Below are positions 17,101 to 25,907 of a DNA stretch of 64,000 nt, piece after piece. The DNA lies in the NCBI GenBank assembly GCA_018266555.1, contig JAFEAF010000011.1, positions 54,758 through 118,757 on the forward strand. The letters are read 5' to 3'. The stretch comes from Bacteroidota bacterium. GTDB taxonomy: Bacteria > Bacteroidota > Bacteroidia > Chitinophagales > Chitinophagaceae. Below the pieces are notes generated by a model. That model was not told the DNA's origin, ran no database searches, and saw only the letters and a list, made by a program, of their open reading frames with translations. The translations under genes and the position numbers were made by a program. The first letter of the stretch is position 1. Each line of letters opens with the position of its first letter.

Positions 17101-20100
17101 CCAATTGAGCCGGGAGAAAAAACAAGTATTCAATTGGGAACTTCTGCAAACGATCTTTTTATTATACAACAGATAGATAAGCAGCAGGGAGTCAGAAGCC
17201 TGCCTACCGGGCAGGCAGGTCAGGAGTCAGGAGTTGGAAATTTCAATATTGTTTCATTAAACAATGAAAAAAAGTCTTTTGATTTTACCGCAACAGAATC
17301 CGACCGTGGCGGATATGGAGTAAATTATCTTTTTGTAAAAGACAACCGCTTTTATGAATTTAATGATGTGATCTCTGTGCCGTGGACGAATAAAGAACTG
17401 AAAATTGAATACGCTACTTTCCGTGATAAAACCTTACCCGGCAGCGTAGAAAAATGGAAAGTAAAAATTACCGGGTATAAAAATGAAAAAGTTGCGGCTG
17501 AAATGTTAGCAAGCATGTATGATGCGTCATTGGATCAATTCAAACCACATGAATGGAATCAACCCTATTTATGGCCAAATTACTATTCCGGACAGAGATG
17601 GAATGGAAGTATCAATTTTAATCAACTCCAATCTCAACAACATCAAGGTGACAACCCGGTTTACAAATATCTGAGAAAAGAATACGACTATTTGATTTTT
17701 AGCAATCCGAATTATTCTTACGGTTATAGTGATGTTATCCGGCTCAGAGGAATCTCAAGTATTTCACAGCCCACAATGGCATTGGAAGGAAAAGCAGCAG
17801 GGTTACAAGAAGTTGTTGTTACTGCTTATGGTGATCAAAGAAAAAAGGGTACTCCTGGTTCTGCCAAAGAAGTTCTTAATCGCCTTCCAGAAGTTGAAGC
17901 AGATACTGTTACATTCAATGTCAAAGAATCTAATAATCAACAGCAAGGCTCCGAAACTCAAATCCGAAAAAACTTCAACGAAACCGCTTTCTTTTTTCCT
18001 GACCTGCACACCGATTCAACCGGCGCTATCGAATTTTCATTCATTATGCCTGAAGCATTGACCAAATGGAAATTCATGGCTTTGGCACATACAAAAGACC
18101 TGGCATTCGGTTATAGCACAAAAGAAATGGTCACTCAAAAACAACTGATGGTACAACCCAATGCTCCGAGATTTTTGAGAGAAGGAGACCGGATTGAATT
18201 CAGTGCCAAGATCGCTAATCTTACCGATAAAGAATTGACAGGCACTGCCGAATTACAATTGTTTGATGCGGCAACGAACGAACCGGTTGATGGTGCTTTT
18301 CAGAATATGTATGCCAATCAATATTTCACAGTCGCCTCCGGTCAAAGTGAATCTGTGAATTTTCTATTGCAGGTACCTTATCAATTCAACAAAGCTTTGA
18401 CATGGCGCATTGTTGCCAAAGCCGGTGATTTCAGTGATGGAGAAGAAGCATCCTTACCAGTTCTTACAAACCGGATGCTCGTTACTGAAACATTGCCGTT
18501 GAACATGAGAGGAGCAGGAACTAAACATTTCAAATTCGAAAAATTACTGACCTCGGGGAATTCTGAGTCTTTACAAAACCATGCCCTCACCATAGAATAT
18601 ACCAGCAATCCGGTATGGTACGCCGTACAGGCACTACCCTACCTGATGGAATATCCTTATGAATGTGCGGAACAAACATGGAATCGCTATTATGCCAATT
18701 CATTGGCCGGCATGATTGCAAACAGTTCGCCACGGATTAAACAAATTTTTGAAAAATGGAGAAACATTGATACTGCAGCACTGCTTTCCAATCTTCAGAA
18801 GAACGAAGAATTAAAATCTGTTTTGCTGGAAGAAACTCCCTGGGTGCTGGATGCAAAAAGTGAAGAACAGCAAAAGAAAAATATTGCTTTGCTCTTTGAT
18901 ATGGTAAAAATGGGTAACGCATTAAATTCAGCTTATGAAAAACTAAAACAGATGCAAAGCAACAATGACGGTTTTGTTTGGTTTAAAGGCGGGCCGGATG
19001 ACCGGTACATCACTCAATATATAGTAACCGGGATCGGCCATTTAAAAAAACTGAATGGCTATTCGAAAGGCCAGGAATCAAAGCTGAAAGAGATATTGGC
19101 AACTGCCATTCCATATCTCGATAAAAAAATAAAAGAAGATTATGATGATCTCAAAAAATATAAAACGGACCTGAAAAAATATGTCCCGGGATATATTGAA
19201 GTGCAGTATTTATATATGCGTAGTTTTTTCCCGGAATATCCGGTTGCATCCGCTTCCCAAAAAGCATATTCTTATTTCAGGGAGCGGGCACAGAAAACAT
19301 GGACACAGCAGAATAAATATATGGAAGGTATGATTGCGCTGGTACTTTTCAGAACCGGTGATTCTAAAACACCTGCTGATATTTTAAAATCATTGAAAGA
19401 AACATCCATCAACAATGAAGAACTTGGCATGTACTGGAAAGACATCAGCAAGGGATGGTTTTGGTACCAGGCGCCTATTGAAACGCAATCTTTATTAATT
19501 GAGGCATTCCAGGAAATGAGTAAAGACACAAAGACAGTGGGCGATTTGAAAACATGGTTGCTGAAAAACAAGCAAACTAATAATTGGCAAACCACCAAAG
19601 CCACTGCAGAAGCTTGTTATGCTTTATTGCTGCAAGGTTCTCAATGGCTGACAACCGAACGATCAGTAGAAATAAAATTGGGCAGCACAGAAATTGTTCC
19701 TACAGAAGCGAAACAACAGGAAGGAACTGGCTATTTCAAACAGATAATTGACGGGCAAAAAATAGATACTTCGATGGGAAATATTTCCGTGACAATTGAA
19801 TCGCCAAAAGAAGCCATTCAAAATAATTTATCAAGCTGGGGTGCCGTTTACTGGCAATATTTTGAGGACTTAGATAAAATCACACCGTCTGCTACCCCAT
19901 TGAAACTGGTGAAGAAATTATTTGTAGAAAAAAATACAGACAAAGGCCCGGTGCTTACACCGGTAAATGATGGTGATGAATTAAAAGTTGGCGACAAAAT
20001 CAAAGTGCGGATTGAATTGCGGGTGGATCGTGATATGGAATATGTACACATGAAAGATATGCGGGCCAGTTGTATGGAGCCGGTGAATGTTTTGAGCGGT

Positions 20101-20316
20101 TATAAATGGCAGGGCGGCCTTGGATACTACGAATCCACCAAAGATGCCAGCACCAATTTCTTTTTTAATTACCTGAAAAAAGGGACTTATGTTTTCGAGT
20201 ACCCGTTGTTTGTAACCAACAAAGGAAATTTCAGCAATGGAATTACTTCCATTCAATGCATGTATGCACCGGAGTTTAGTAGCCATTCAGAAGGAATCAG
20301 AGTGAATGTAGAATAA
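14146..20316 (+). CDS. Alpha-2-macroglobulin family protein with thioester motif
   Basis: An exported 2056-residue protein with signal peptide MPTQPIKAFFLLSILSIFFS. A helical N-terminal third is followed by macroglobulin domains (FTDRSIYRPGQTVFFKGIA near 600), then an A2M core (FFFPDLHTDSTGAIEFSF, PEALTKWKFMALAHTKD) and the thioester motif CAEQ (Cys1507 to Gln1510) in a toroid domain, with receptor-like domains at the end. Bacterial A2Ms trap attacking proteases covalently in the periplasm; the intact CAEQ supports that here. Oddities: a SusC-like stretch (EVVVTAYGDQRKKG, 1222-1235) and two repeat-derived in-frame inserts near 925-940 and 1015-1027. Confidence 0.9.
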   Translation: MPTQPIKAFFLLSILSIFFSAALSQQPMKNYEKEWKKVDELTQKNLPKSALDQVKKIYSTAKKDKQDAQVIKSLLYITNLQSQTRENNNILSIKDFEKEILSANQPARSLLQSIVAEMYLGYFNSHRYQLYNRTNTATFQKDDIATWTADDLHKKIGELYLQSIKEEKLLEQTKLEPYDAIINKGNVRHLRPTLFDLLAHRALDYFKSDERDITRPAYAFEINNSSAFDPAADFIKLKFPTKDSASLQQKALLLFQKLIAFHLNDAKPDAFIDVDIERIEFVNQKGVQSNKKELYLGALNHIVHQYENNPAASEAWYLIAEQYNTDANEYKPFGDTTHKFDHIKAKEICERVLQQKDSSEGKVNSYNLLNQINQKDLKFSVEKINIPNQPFRSLIQYKNFSTLYLRIVKSDKDPISETENYYADKFWEKLIATTPLRSWQQSLPDTKDLQQHSAEIKVDGLPAGRYVLIASTEKDFDLKKGIIGARYFYVSNISFINNQKDYFVLNRETGQPLAGATIQSWESRYDYKTSKYISVKGNSFKTDDKGYFRFIGKNDKTTYSYDYRLDITYNNDRLFLNDASYDYYYSNNTVNTPKENTTVFLFTDRSIYRPGQTVFFKGIAVSKMSDETNSRISSGYNSKIYLRNANYQTIDSLDVTTNDYGSFSGKFQLPQSGLNGYFSLYMKDNIGSVNFSMEEYKRPKFFVDYEKIKGGYKVNDSVKITGIAKAYAGNNIDGAMVKYRVVRQPRLIYSWMFWRWWQPPVKEMEIAHGEIQTDKDGKFEIRFKAIPDLTVDKKFDPVFDYTIYADVTDINGETRSGQTSVTAGYQSLLLNIEIPSSLPADSLKSISIRTTNMSGEFEPSKVTVIISKLKQENRLIRNRFWDRPDQFVMTKEEYIKNFPHDEYDNETDYRSWEKEKKVIEKSDSTNENSKFKIQDSKFEPGYYKAEISTKDKDGNEVKDVKYIELYNEKSNQLTYSKYLWTEGSNPIEPGEKTSIQLGTSANDLFIIQQIDKQQGVRSLPTGQAGQESGVGNFNIVSLNNEKKSFDFTATESDRGGYGVNYLFVKDNRFYEFNDVISVPWTNKELKIEYATFRDKTLPGSVEKWKVKITGYKNEKVAAEMLASMYDASLDQFKPHEWNQPYLWPNYYSGQRWNGSINFNQLQSQQHQGDNPVYKYLRKEYDYLIFSNPNYSYGYSDVIRLRGISSISQPTMALEGKAAGLQEVVVTAYGDQRKKGTPGSAKEVLNRLPEVEADTVTFNVKESNNQQQGSETQIRKNFNETAFFFPDLHTDSTGAIEFSFIMPEALTKWKFMALAHTKDLAFGYSTKEMVTQKQLMVQPNAPRFLREGDRIEFSAKIANLTDKELTGTAELQLFDAATNEPVDGAFQNMYANQYFTVASGQSESVNFLLQVPYQFNKALTWRIVAKAGDFSDGEEASLPVLTNRMLVTETLPLNMRGAGTKHFKFEKLLTSGNSESLQNHALTIEYTSNPVWYAVQALPYLMEYPYECAEQTWNRYYANSLAGMIANSSPRIKQIFEKWRNIDTAALLSNLQKNEELKSVLLEETPWVLDAKSEEQQKKNIALLFDMVKMGNALNSAYEKLKQMQSNNDGFVWFKGGPDDRYITQYIVTGIGHLKKLNGYSKGQESKLKEILATAIPYLDKKIKEDYDDLKKYKTDLKKYVPGYIEVQYLYMRSFFPEYPVASASQKAYSYFRERAQKTWTQQNKYMEGMIALVLFRTGDSKTPADILKSLKETSINNEELGMYWKDISKGWFWYQAPIETQSLLIEAFQEMSKDTKTVGDLKTWLLKNKQTNNWQTTKATAEACYALLLQGSQWLTTERSVEIKLGSTEIVPTEAKQQEGTGYFKQIIDGQKIDTSMGNISVTIESPKEAIQNNLSSWGAVYWQYFEDLDKITPSATPLKLVKKLFVEKNTDKGPVLTPVNDGDELKVGDKIKVRIELRVDRDMEYVHMKDMRASCMEPVNVLSGYKWQGGLGYYESTKDASTNFFFNYLKKGTYVFEYPLFVTNKGNFSNGITSIQCMYAPEFSSHSEGIRVNVE
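16924..16960. repeat. Intragenic AT-rich repeat (AAAATTCAAAATT units) in the A2M gene
   Basis: Tandem imperfect units aaaattc/aaaattta/aaaattcaag/attcaaaattc, read in frame as NENSKFKIQDSKFEP. The composition and wording resemble text-like dispersed intergenic repeats rather than domain sequence. Confidence 0.55.
17199..17219. repeat. Intragenic palindromic repeat encoding LPTGQAG
   Basis: CCTGCC (17199-17204) and GGCAGG (17214-17219) flank TACCGGGCA, and GTCAG/CAGGAGTCAGGAG flanks follow. It is read in frame as SLPTGQAGQESG, a peptide I associate with repeat insertions in Bacteroidota proteins (recollection, not checked). Confidence 0.6.
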
Positions 20317-20362
20317 GCCCTGAGCTTGAAAAAAATCCTAAAAAATATTCAATATTCAACGA

Positions 20363-20419
20363 TCAATGTTCAATGCTCAACTAATAATTAATAATTGAAA
20401 ATTGAGCATTGAACATTGA
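20363..20419. repeat. 18-bp inverted repeat, long hairpin between A2M and the FAD oxidoreductase
   Basis: TCAATGTTCAATGCTCAA (20363-20380) and its exact reverse complement (20402-20419) flank an AT-rich 21-nt loop, with more attcaa/ttgaac units on both sides. It may end A2M transcription or be a dispersed repeat. Confidence 0.65.
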
Positions 20420-20431
20420 GCATTGAACATT

Positions 20432-20439
20432 TACTTTTG
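20432..20439 (+). promoter_or_regulatory. -7 box (TACTTTTG) for the FAD oxidoreductase
   Basis: Exact TAnnTTTG match ending 4 nt before the ATG at 20444; ATTG lies 20 nt further upstream. A leaderless transcript is likely. Confidence 0.6.
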
Positions 20440-20443
20440 TCCT

Positions 20444-21499
20444 ATGCAAGTTGAATACCTGATTATCGGGCAAGGAATCTGCGGTACCTGGCTCAGTTAT
20501 TTTTTTCAAAAAGAAAAACAATCGTTTTTAGTAATTGATGACAAACAGGAAAATTCATCATCAAGAGTTGCCGCCGGCATCATCAATCCTGTAACCGGCA
20601 GGCGCATTGTAAAAACCTGGATGATAGATGAGCTACTTCCCTTTATCAATAATACTTATACGGAATTAGGAAATGAATTGGGCATCACCGCTATTTCACC
20701 AAAAACCATCATTGACTTCTTCCCTACGCCGCAAATGCGATTCGCTTTCCTGGAACGCCAGGCAGACGAGCCTTTTTTACAAATTCCAAAAAGCGAAAAT
20801 GACTTCAGAAACAATTTCAATTATGATTTAGGATATGGAAAGATCACGCCTTCCTTTATCGTGCATTTAGAAAAAATATTACCTGCATGGAGAGAACAAT
20901 TATTAACATCAGGAAAACTCTCAGAAGAATTGTTTGATTTATCACAATTAAAAATTACTTCTGATAAAATCCGATATAAAGATTACGCTGCTGAAAATAT
21001 TATTTTTTGCGATGGCGCCGGTAGCCTCAGCAATCCTTTGTTTTCACGTCTTCCTTTTGCATTTAATAAAGGAGAAATGCTGCTTATTGAAGCAGAAGGT
21101 ATTTCACCGGAAAATATTTATAAAAAAGGAATCGTACTTGCTCCCTATCTATCCAAAAATTTATTCTGGGTGGGCAGCAATTATACCTGGGATTATAAAG
21201 ATGATTTTCCCACCAAAGAGTTTCATGAAAAAACAGAACTGCAATTGAAGCAATGGTTGAAAGTCCCGTATAAAATCTTAGATCACCGGGCTTCAGTACG
21301 GCCTGCAAATGTGGAGCGAAGGCCATTTGTTGGAATGCACCCCGTTTATAAAAATGCAGGAATACTGAATGGAATGGGAAGCAAGGGCTGTTCATTAGCG
21401 CCTTTTTTTGCAAAACAATTGGCGGATCACCTCGTTCATGATAAAAATATTTTACCCGAAGCAGATATTCTCCGATTCCGAAAAATATTAAGTCAATAA
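20444..21499 (+). CDS. FAD-dependent oxidoreductase of the DAO family
   Basis: A 351-residue flavoprotein. The N-terminal dinucleotide-binding motif is YLIIGQGICGTWLSYF, followed by SSRVAAGIINPVTGRR, and the C-terminal FAD contact region is NGMGSKGCSLAPFFA. It belongs to the D-amino acid oxidase/glycine oxidase-like group that oxidises amines. The substrate is not readable from sequence. The ATG at 20444 (MQVEYLIIGQG) places the Rossmann strand at the N-terminus as usual; an upstream in-frame GTG/TTG-type start at 20423 would overlap the promoter box. Confidence 0.85.
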   Translation: MQVEYLIIGQGICGTWLSYFFQKEKQSFLVIDDKQENSSSRVAAGIINPVTGRRIVKTWMIDELLPFINNTYTELGNELGITAISPKTIIDFFPTPQMRFAFLERQADEPFLQIPKSENDFRNNFNYDLGYGKITPSFIVHLEKILPAWREQLLTSGKLSEELFDLSQLKITSDKIRYKDYAAENIIFCDGAGSLSNPLFSRLPFAFNKGEMLLIEAEGISPENIYKKGIVLAPYLSKNLFWVGSNYTWDYKDDFPTKEFHEKTELQLKQWLKVPYKILDHRASVRPANVERRPFVGMHPVYKNAGILNGMGSKGCSLAPFFAKQLADHLVHDKNILPEADILRFRKILSQ

Positions 21500-21588
21500 A
21501 ATAAATGGAATGGCGGCAACAGTAATTTGATCTCGTCTCCTGTTTCGCATAAAATATTTCCGTATGTAATAGATCAGGGTAATAGTGA

Positions 21589-22371
21589 TCATGGTTCGGA
21601 TTTTAATATTTTACATGGGGTTAAAGGATCCTGGTTTAATACTTTGCAAAGAGCTCCGTACAATTCGGCCATATTGTCTTTCAATCCCTGCGGGTTTACA
21701 AAAAATGCCTCTACACTCACTGCCCAGAACTCATGCAGATTGCTGAACGCATAACTGCGTAAATAGCTTCTCCGGTTGGTGATCACATCAGCCAGTATCG
21801 GGCCGGTGCTGCTGGAAAATCGTTCATAGTTCATCCGGAAATGCGAATCAATACCATATTGGGCAAAAAAATTGTTATACAATAATGCATGCGCCATTTC
21901 ATGAACCGCCACATTAATATTATCACAGTTATTGGAATAACCGTATAAAAAATGTTTCCATGATAAATAAATCCCCTCCGGTGCCACATGGCCAATGTAT
22001 AACTCCTCATCATCATCCATACGATACGCATCAGCCAACACATAAATATCATTGAAATGAGAAAGCAAATAATTTTTTAAACCAAATGTCACCTGTACTG
22101 CCGAAGCGCTTACCAGGATAGCCGTGTCATCATGATGCTCCAGCCCGATAAAATGAAATTTCTTACTTTCCTTAAACCGGTACACCCTTGTAACAAATCG
22201 TTTTTTTTCTTCCTCCGGGAGTTCATTAAAGTAATTGAAAATGCTGCCGATGACGAACGAGTAATTATTATAAATCGTATCGCTGATGACTGTTTCATCA
22301 GGGACGGTGGCGGTGGAAGTGTCGGATCCGCTGGAAAATATCTTATTCAGTTTTCGCAGAAAAGTCCGCAT
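21589..22371 (-). CDS. MtfA-like zinc-dependent peptidase
   Basis: 260 residues from the ATG at 22371 (MRTFLRKLNKIF). The zinc motif HEMAHALLYN (HExxH) and a downstream glutamate in HEFWAVSVEAFFVNP match the MtfA/gluzincin arrangement. In E. coli MtfA is a cytosolic aminopeptidase linked to Mlc and glucose PTS control; Bacteroidota lack that context, so the role here is unknown. No signal peptide. The start was chosen because the 51 upstream codons in frame are low in quality and cover the aspS promoter region. Divergent from aspS. Confidence 0.8.
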   Translation of the reverse strand: MRTFLRKLNKIFSSGSDTSTATVPDETVISDTIYNNYSFVIGSIFNYFNELPEEEKKRFVTRVYRFKESKKFHFIGLEHHDDTAILVSASAVQVTFGLKNYLLSHFNDIYVLADAYRMDDDEELYIGHVAPEGIYLSWKHFLYGYSNNCDNINVAVHEMAHALLYNNFFAQYGIDSHFRMNYERFSSSTGPILADVITNRRSYLRSYAFSNLHEFWAVSVEAFFVNPQGLKDNMAELYGALCKVLNQDPLTPCKILKSEP

Positions 22372-22440
22372 AACGTACGGTTCGAGCCTTAAATATAGAT
22401 ATTTGATTTCCAATTTGCAAGCCTTCCCCTCTTTTGTTGC

Positions 22441-22448
22441 TATATTTG
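22441..22448 (+). promoter_or_regulatory. -7 box (TATATTTG) upstream of aspS
   Basis: Exact TAnnTTTG match in the divergent region, about 120 nt before the aspS ATG. TTTG lies 23 nt further upstream, a little far for an ideal spacer. Confidence 0.4.
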
Positions 22449-22569
22449 CCCGCCGCTGAAAAAAGTAATGGCATAAGGTTTTGGTAGTCAGCACCCATGC
22501 TACTATCATCGTTCCTTGTGTCACTCACTTCAGCTGCATCAATTCTATTCAGCAATTTCGAATACTATT

Positions 22570-24357
22570 ATGTATAGAACTCATACATGCGGTGAACTAA
22601 GAATCACTGATAAAAACAAACTAATTACCCTCGCCGGCTGGGTGCAGACCATACGCAAATTCGGAGCAATTACTTTTGTTGATCTTCGTGACCGTTATGG
22701 TATCACCCAATTATTGTTTGGTGAATCTCTCAACAATCTATTAGATGAAAATCCTTTGGGCCGTGAATTTGTTTTGCAAGCCACAGGTACCGTTTCAGAA
22801 AGAAGTAATAAGAATCCAAACATCCCGACAGGCGAAATTGAAATTATTGTTTCATCATTTAAAGTTTTAAACAAATCTGTAGTTCCCCCTTTTACCATTC
22901 AGGACGATACCGATGGCGGCGATGATCTTCGTATGAAGTATCGTTACTTGGACCTTAGAAGAAATATTGTCAAAAAAAATATTGAACTGCGTTATGCAGT
23001 AAGCCGTGCCGCAAGAAATTATTTACACCACCAGGGATTCATGGATATAGAAACGCCTTTTCTCATCAAATCAACTCCGGAAGGCGCCAGGGATTTTGTT
23101 GTGCCTTCAAGAATGAACCCCGGACAGTTTTATGCATTACCGCAATCGCCTCAAACGTTTAAACAACTTTTGATGATCAGCGGCTATGACCGTTATTACC
23201 AGGTTGTAAAATGTTTTCGTGATGAAGACCTGAGAGCAGATCGCCAGCCCGAATTCACACAAATAGACTGTGAAATGAGTTTTGTAGAACAGGAAGATAT
23301 TCTGAACACTTTTGAAGGAATGGTGAAATTCATTTTCAAAGAAGTAAAGGGAATTGAATATACAGAAAAGTTAGAACGCATGAGTTGGGAAGATGCCATG
23401 CGTTATTATGGAAATGATAAGCCCGATATTCGTTTCGGCATGAAGCTGACGGAATTAAAATCAAATTATTCCGGTGAAGATCGGAATATTTTCAAAAAAG
23501 AAATAGAAGCCAGCGGCTTTAAAGTGTTTAACGATGCAGAACTTGTCGGAGCCATTTCTGTACCCGGTTGCTGTGACTACACAAGAAAACAAACTGATGA
23601 ATTAACTGAATGGGTAAAACGTCCGCAGATCGGAATGGCGGGATTAGTTTTTGCCAAATACCACAGCGATGGCTCATTGAAAAGTTCTGTAGATAAATTT
23701 TTTGATGAAAGTACATTAAAATCACTTGCAGAAAAATGCCAGGCAAAACCCGGCGATCTTATTTTAATTCTCGCTGGCAAAGAAGAACGAACCAGAAAAG
23801 CATTGAGTGAATTGCGACTGGAAATGGGAGAACGGCTCGGGTTCAGAAAGCCAGATGAATTCAAATTACTTTGGGTGGTTGATTTCCCTTTATTTGAATT
23901 CAGTGAAGAAGACAATCGTTATGTAGCCCGCCACCATCCATTTACTTCACCAAAACCTAATGAGATCCATTTGCTTGATGATGCCTCACAGTATGGGACC
24001 ATCAAAGCCAATGCGTATGACATGGTGCTGAACGGAAATGAAATCGGTGGCGGATCTATCAGAATTTTTCAAAGAGATGTACAGGAAAAAATGTTTGCAG
24101 CCCTGGGCATGAGCAAAGAAGAAGCGCAACATAAATTCGGTTTCCTGCTCGGTGCATTTGAATACGGTGCTCCGCCACATGGTGGCATTGCATTCGGTTT
24201 TGACCGTCTTTGCGCCATTCTCGGCGGCAGTGAAAGCATCCGTGATTTTATTGCTTTTCCAAAAAACAATGCCGGCCGGGATGTGATGCTGGATGCGCCT
24301 TCCACCATTGATGATAAGCAGCTGGAAGAATTGCAGATAAGATTCAACTTGAAATAG
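22570..24357 (+). CDS. aspS: Aspartyl-tRNA synthetase
   Basis: A 595-residue class II synthetase charging tRNA-Asp. The N-terminal OB-fold anticodon-binding domain ([17 protein letters not shown]... [24 protein letters not shown]) is followed by the catalytic core: motif 2 region [18 protein letters not shown], the bacterial GAD insertion domain in the middle, and motif 3 [13 protein letters not shown]. The length fits bacterial AspRS. The ATG at 22570 is preferred to an in-frame start 18 codons earlier, because MYRTHTCG is the family N-terminus. Discriminating or non-discriminating status cannot be judged here. Confidence 0.96.
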   Translation: MYRTHTCGELRITDKNKLITLAGWVQTIRKFGAITFVDLRDRYGITQLLFGESLNNLLDENPLGREFVLQATGTVSERSNKNPNIPTGEIEIIVSSFKVLNKSVVPPFTIQDDTDGGDDLRMKYRYLDLRRNIVKKNIELRYAVSRAARNYLHHQGFMDIETPFLIKSTPEGARDFVVPSRMNPGQFYALPQSPQTFKQLLMISGYDRYYQVVKCFRDEDLRADRQPEFTQIDCEMSFVEQEDILNTFEGMVKFIFKEVKGIEYTEKLERMSWEDAMRYYGNDKPDIRFGMKLTELKSNYSGEDRNIFKKEIEASGFKVFNDAELVGAISVPGCCDYTRKQTDELTEWVKRPQIGMAGLVFAKYHSDGSLKSSVDKFFDESTLKSLAEKCQAKPGDLILILAGKEERTRKALSELRLEMGERLGFRKPDEFKLLWVVDFPLFEFSEEDNRYVARHHPFTSPKPNEIHLLDDASQYGTIKANAYDMVLNGNEIGGGSIRIFQRDVQEKMFAALGMSKEEAQHKFGFLLGAFEYGAPPHGGIAFGFDRLCAILGGSESIRDFIAFPKNNAGRDVMLDAPSTIDDKQLEELQIRFNLK

Positions 24358-24608
24358 GATTAAATACTTCAATTTATTGATATTATTTCATAAATATCTT
24401 TCCAATAATTTTTAGATGCATTCAATCAAAATGAAAAGAGTTGTTTAATGTTTTAAACGACATTGGTATTAAAAAATAGAGATAATTTAATTCTTTGAGC
24501 TCTATATGCAACTTTAAATAATACCATTTCACTAAACCAAATAACATAAATTACTGCTGGATAATAATTCAAATATCGGGTTCGTGTGTCTTCTCTATAC
24601 AAACTTCG

Positions 24609-24616
24609 TAACTTTG
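24609..24616 (+). promoter_or_regulatory. -7 box (TAACTTTG) before ispH
   Basis: Exact TAnnTTTG match 11 nt upstream of the ispH ATG. It sits at the end of a 270-bp AT-rich gap in which I see no gene. Confidence 0.5.
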
Positions 24617-24627
24617 CATTCTTCATT

Positions 24628-25857
24628 ATGAAAAGCTTCGATGTACCTATCATATACCGCAGCCCGTTGATTTCTGCCATCAAAAGGAAAAGGAAAGAAG
24701 AAGATCGTCTGAAAAAAGATTTCAGCCCTACCCTTCTTGATTTTGGACCCGTACAGATTTTCCTGTCCCGGCATTTTGGATTTTGCTATGGTGTAGAAAA
24801 TGCCATTGAAATTGCTTTTCGCACTATTGAAGAAAACCCGGGAAAAAGAATTTTCCTGCTTAGCGAGATGATTCACAACCCGCATGTGAACTCAGACTTA
24901 AAAGCCCATGGTGTGAAATTCCTCCAGGACACTTTTGGCCGGCAACTCATTCCATTTGAAGAAGTGAATGCCAATGATATTGTACTTATTCCCGCATTCG
25001 GTACTACACTTGAAATTGAAAAAATACTGAACCAAATGGGTATTCATACTGAGCTGTATGATACCACCTGCCCTTTTGTGGAAAAAGTATGGAACCGCAG
25101 CCAGGCTATTGCAAAAAAAGATTACAGTATAATTATTCACGGTAAGCCGCAGCATGAAGAAACGAGAGCGACATTCTCACATGCATCCCTGAATGCTCCT
25201 TCAGTGGTTGTGAAAGATATGAACCAGGCCATTGAGTTATCAAAATATATTACAGGCGAGAAGGATCCCGCTTTATTTTATGAAGAATTCAGGCAACAGT
25301 ATTCTGAAGATTTTGATATCAGTAAACACTTACAACGTATTGGCGTGGTCAATCAAACCACCATGCTCGCCAGCGATACACAAGCGATTGCTGATTTTCT
25401 AAAAAATGTAATGATAAAAAAATATAACCTGAATGCCGGTACAATAGAAAAACATTTTGCTGATACCCGGGATACACTTTGTTACGCCACCAACGACAAC
25501 CAGACTGCCGTGTCCGTCATGCTGCAAACATCCGCAGATCTTGCTATTGTTGTAGGTGGTTATAATTCATCCAATACCTCTCACCTTGTAGAACTTTGTG
25601 AAGCCTATTTCCCGACTTATTTTATTAATGATGAAACGAAAATTATTTCAGCAAACGAGATTCATCATTACAATTTTCATGCAAGGGAAGAATTGATTAC
25701 CTCAAATTTTTTACCGGATAAAGAAAAAATAAGCATTCTGATGACCAGCGGCGCTTCCTGTCCTGATGCATTGGTAGAAGGAGTGATTGAAAAAATAATT
25801 AACCTCTTCCCTGCTAAAAAATCTATTGGCGAACTGATTAATTTGTTCAGCAAGTAA
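24628..25857 (+). CDS. ispH: 4-hydroxy-3-methylbut-2-enyl diphosphate reductase
   Basis: A 409-residue iron-sulfur enzyme for the last step of the MEP isoprenoid pathway, making IPP and DMAPP. The three cluster cysteines are visible in GFCYGVENAI, DTTCPFVEKVW and TSGASCPDALVEGV. The protein is about 90 residues longer than E. coli IspH, with an N-terminal extension (MKSFDVPIIYRSPLISAIKRKRKEEDR) and insertions, the long form found in Bacteroidota. The ATG at 24628 follows a promoter box; an upstream in-frame ATG at 24586 precedes that box and is unlikely. Confidence 0.93.
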   Translation: MKSFDVPIIYRSPLISAIKRKRKEEDRLKKDFSPTLLDFGPVQIFLSRHFGFCYGVENAIEIAFRTIEENPGKRIFLLSEMIHNPHVNSDLKAHGVKFLQDTFGRQLIPFEEVNANDIVLIPAFGTTLEIEKILNQMGIHTELYDTTCPFVEKVWNRSQAIAKKDYSIIIHGKPQHEETRATFSHASLNAPSVVVKDMNQAIELSKYITGEKDPALFYEEFRQQYSEDFDISKHLQRIGVVNQTTMLASDTQAIADFLKNVMIKKYNLNAGTIEKHFADTRDTLCYATNDNQTAVSVMLQTSADLAIVVGGYNSSNTSHLVELCEAYFPTYFINDETKIISANEIHHYNFHAREELITSNFLPDKEKISILMTSGASCPDALVEGVIEKIINLFPAKKSIGELINLFSK

Positions 25858-25907
25858 TAAACTGCCAACCTGTATCCTTGCAAGACAGGGAATATATGAA
25901 TACTACT

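Noticed and set aside
16380..17850. A2M gene read as containing a fused TonB receptor
   Set aside because: Only a short SusC-like stretch is present; no plug or barrel strands follow before the A2M core resumes.
22376..22392. ggttcgagcc, a tRNA T-loop-like string
   Set aside because: The bases before it belong to the MtfA-like gene start, and no acceptor or anticodon stem can be formed.
24453..24683. 76-codon minus-strand frame upstream of ispH
   Set aside because: Overlaps the ispH start and promoter, with no recognisable protein character; the composition is that of AT-rich intergenic DNA.
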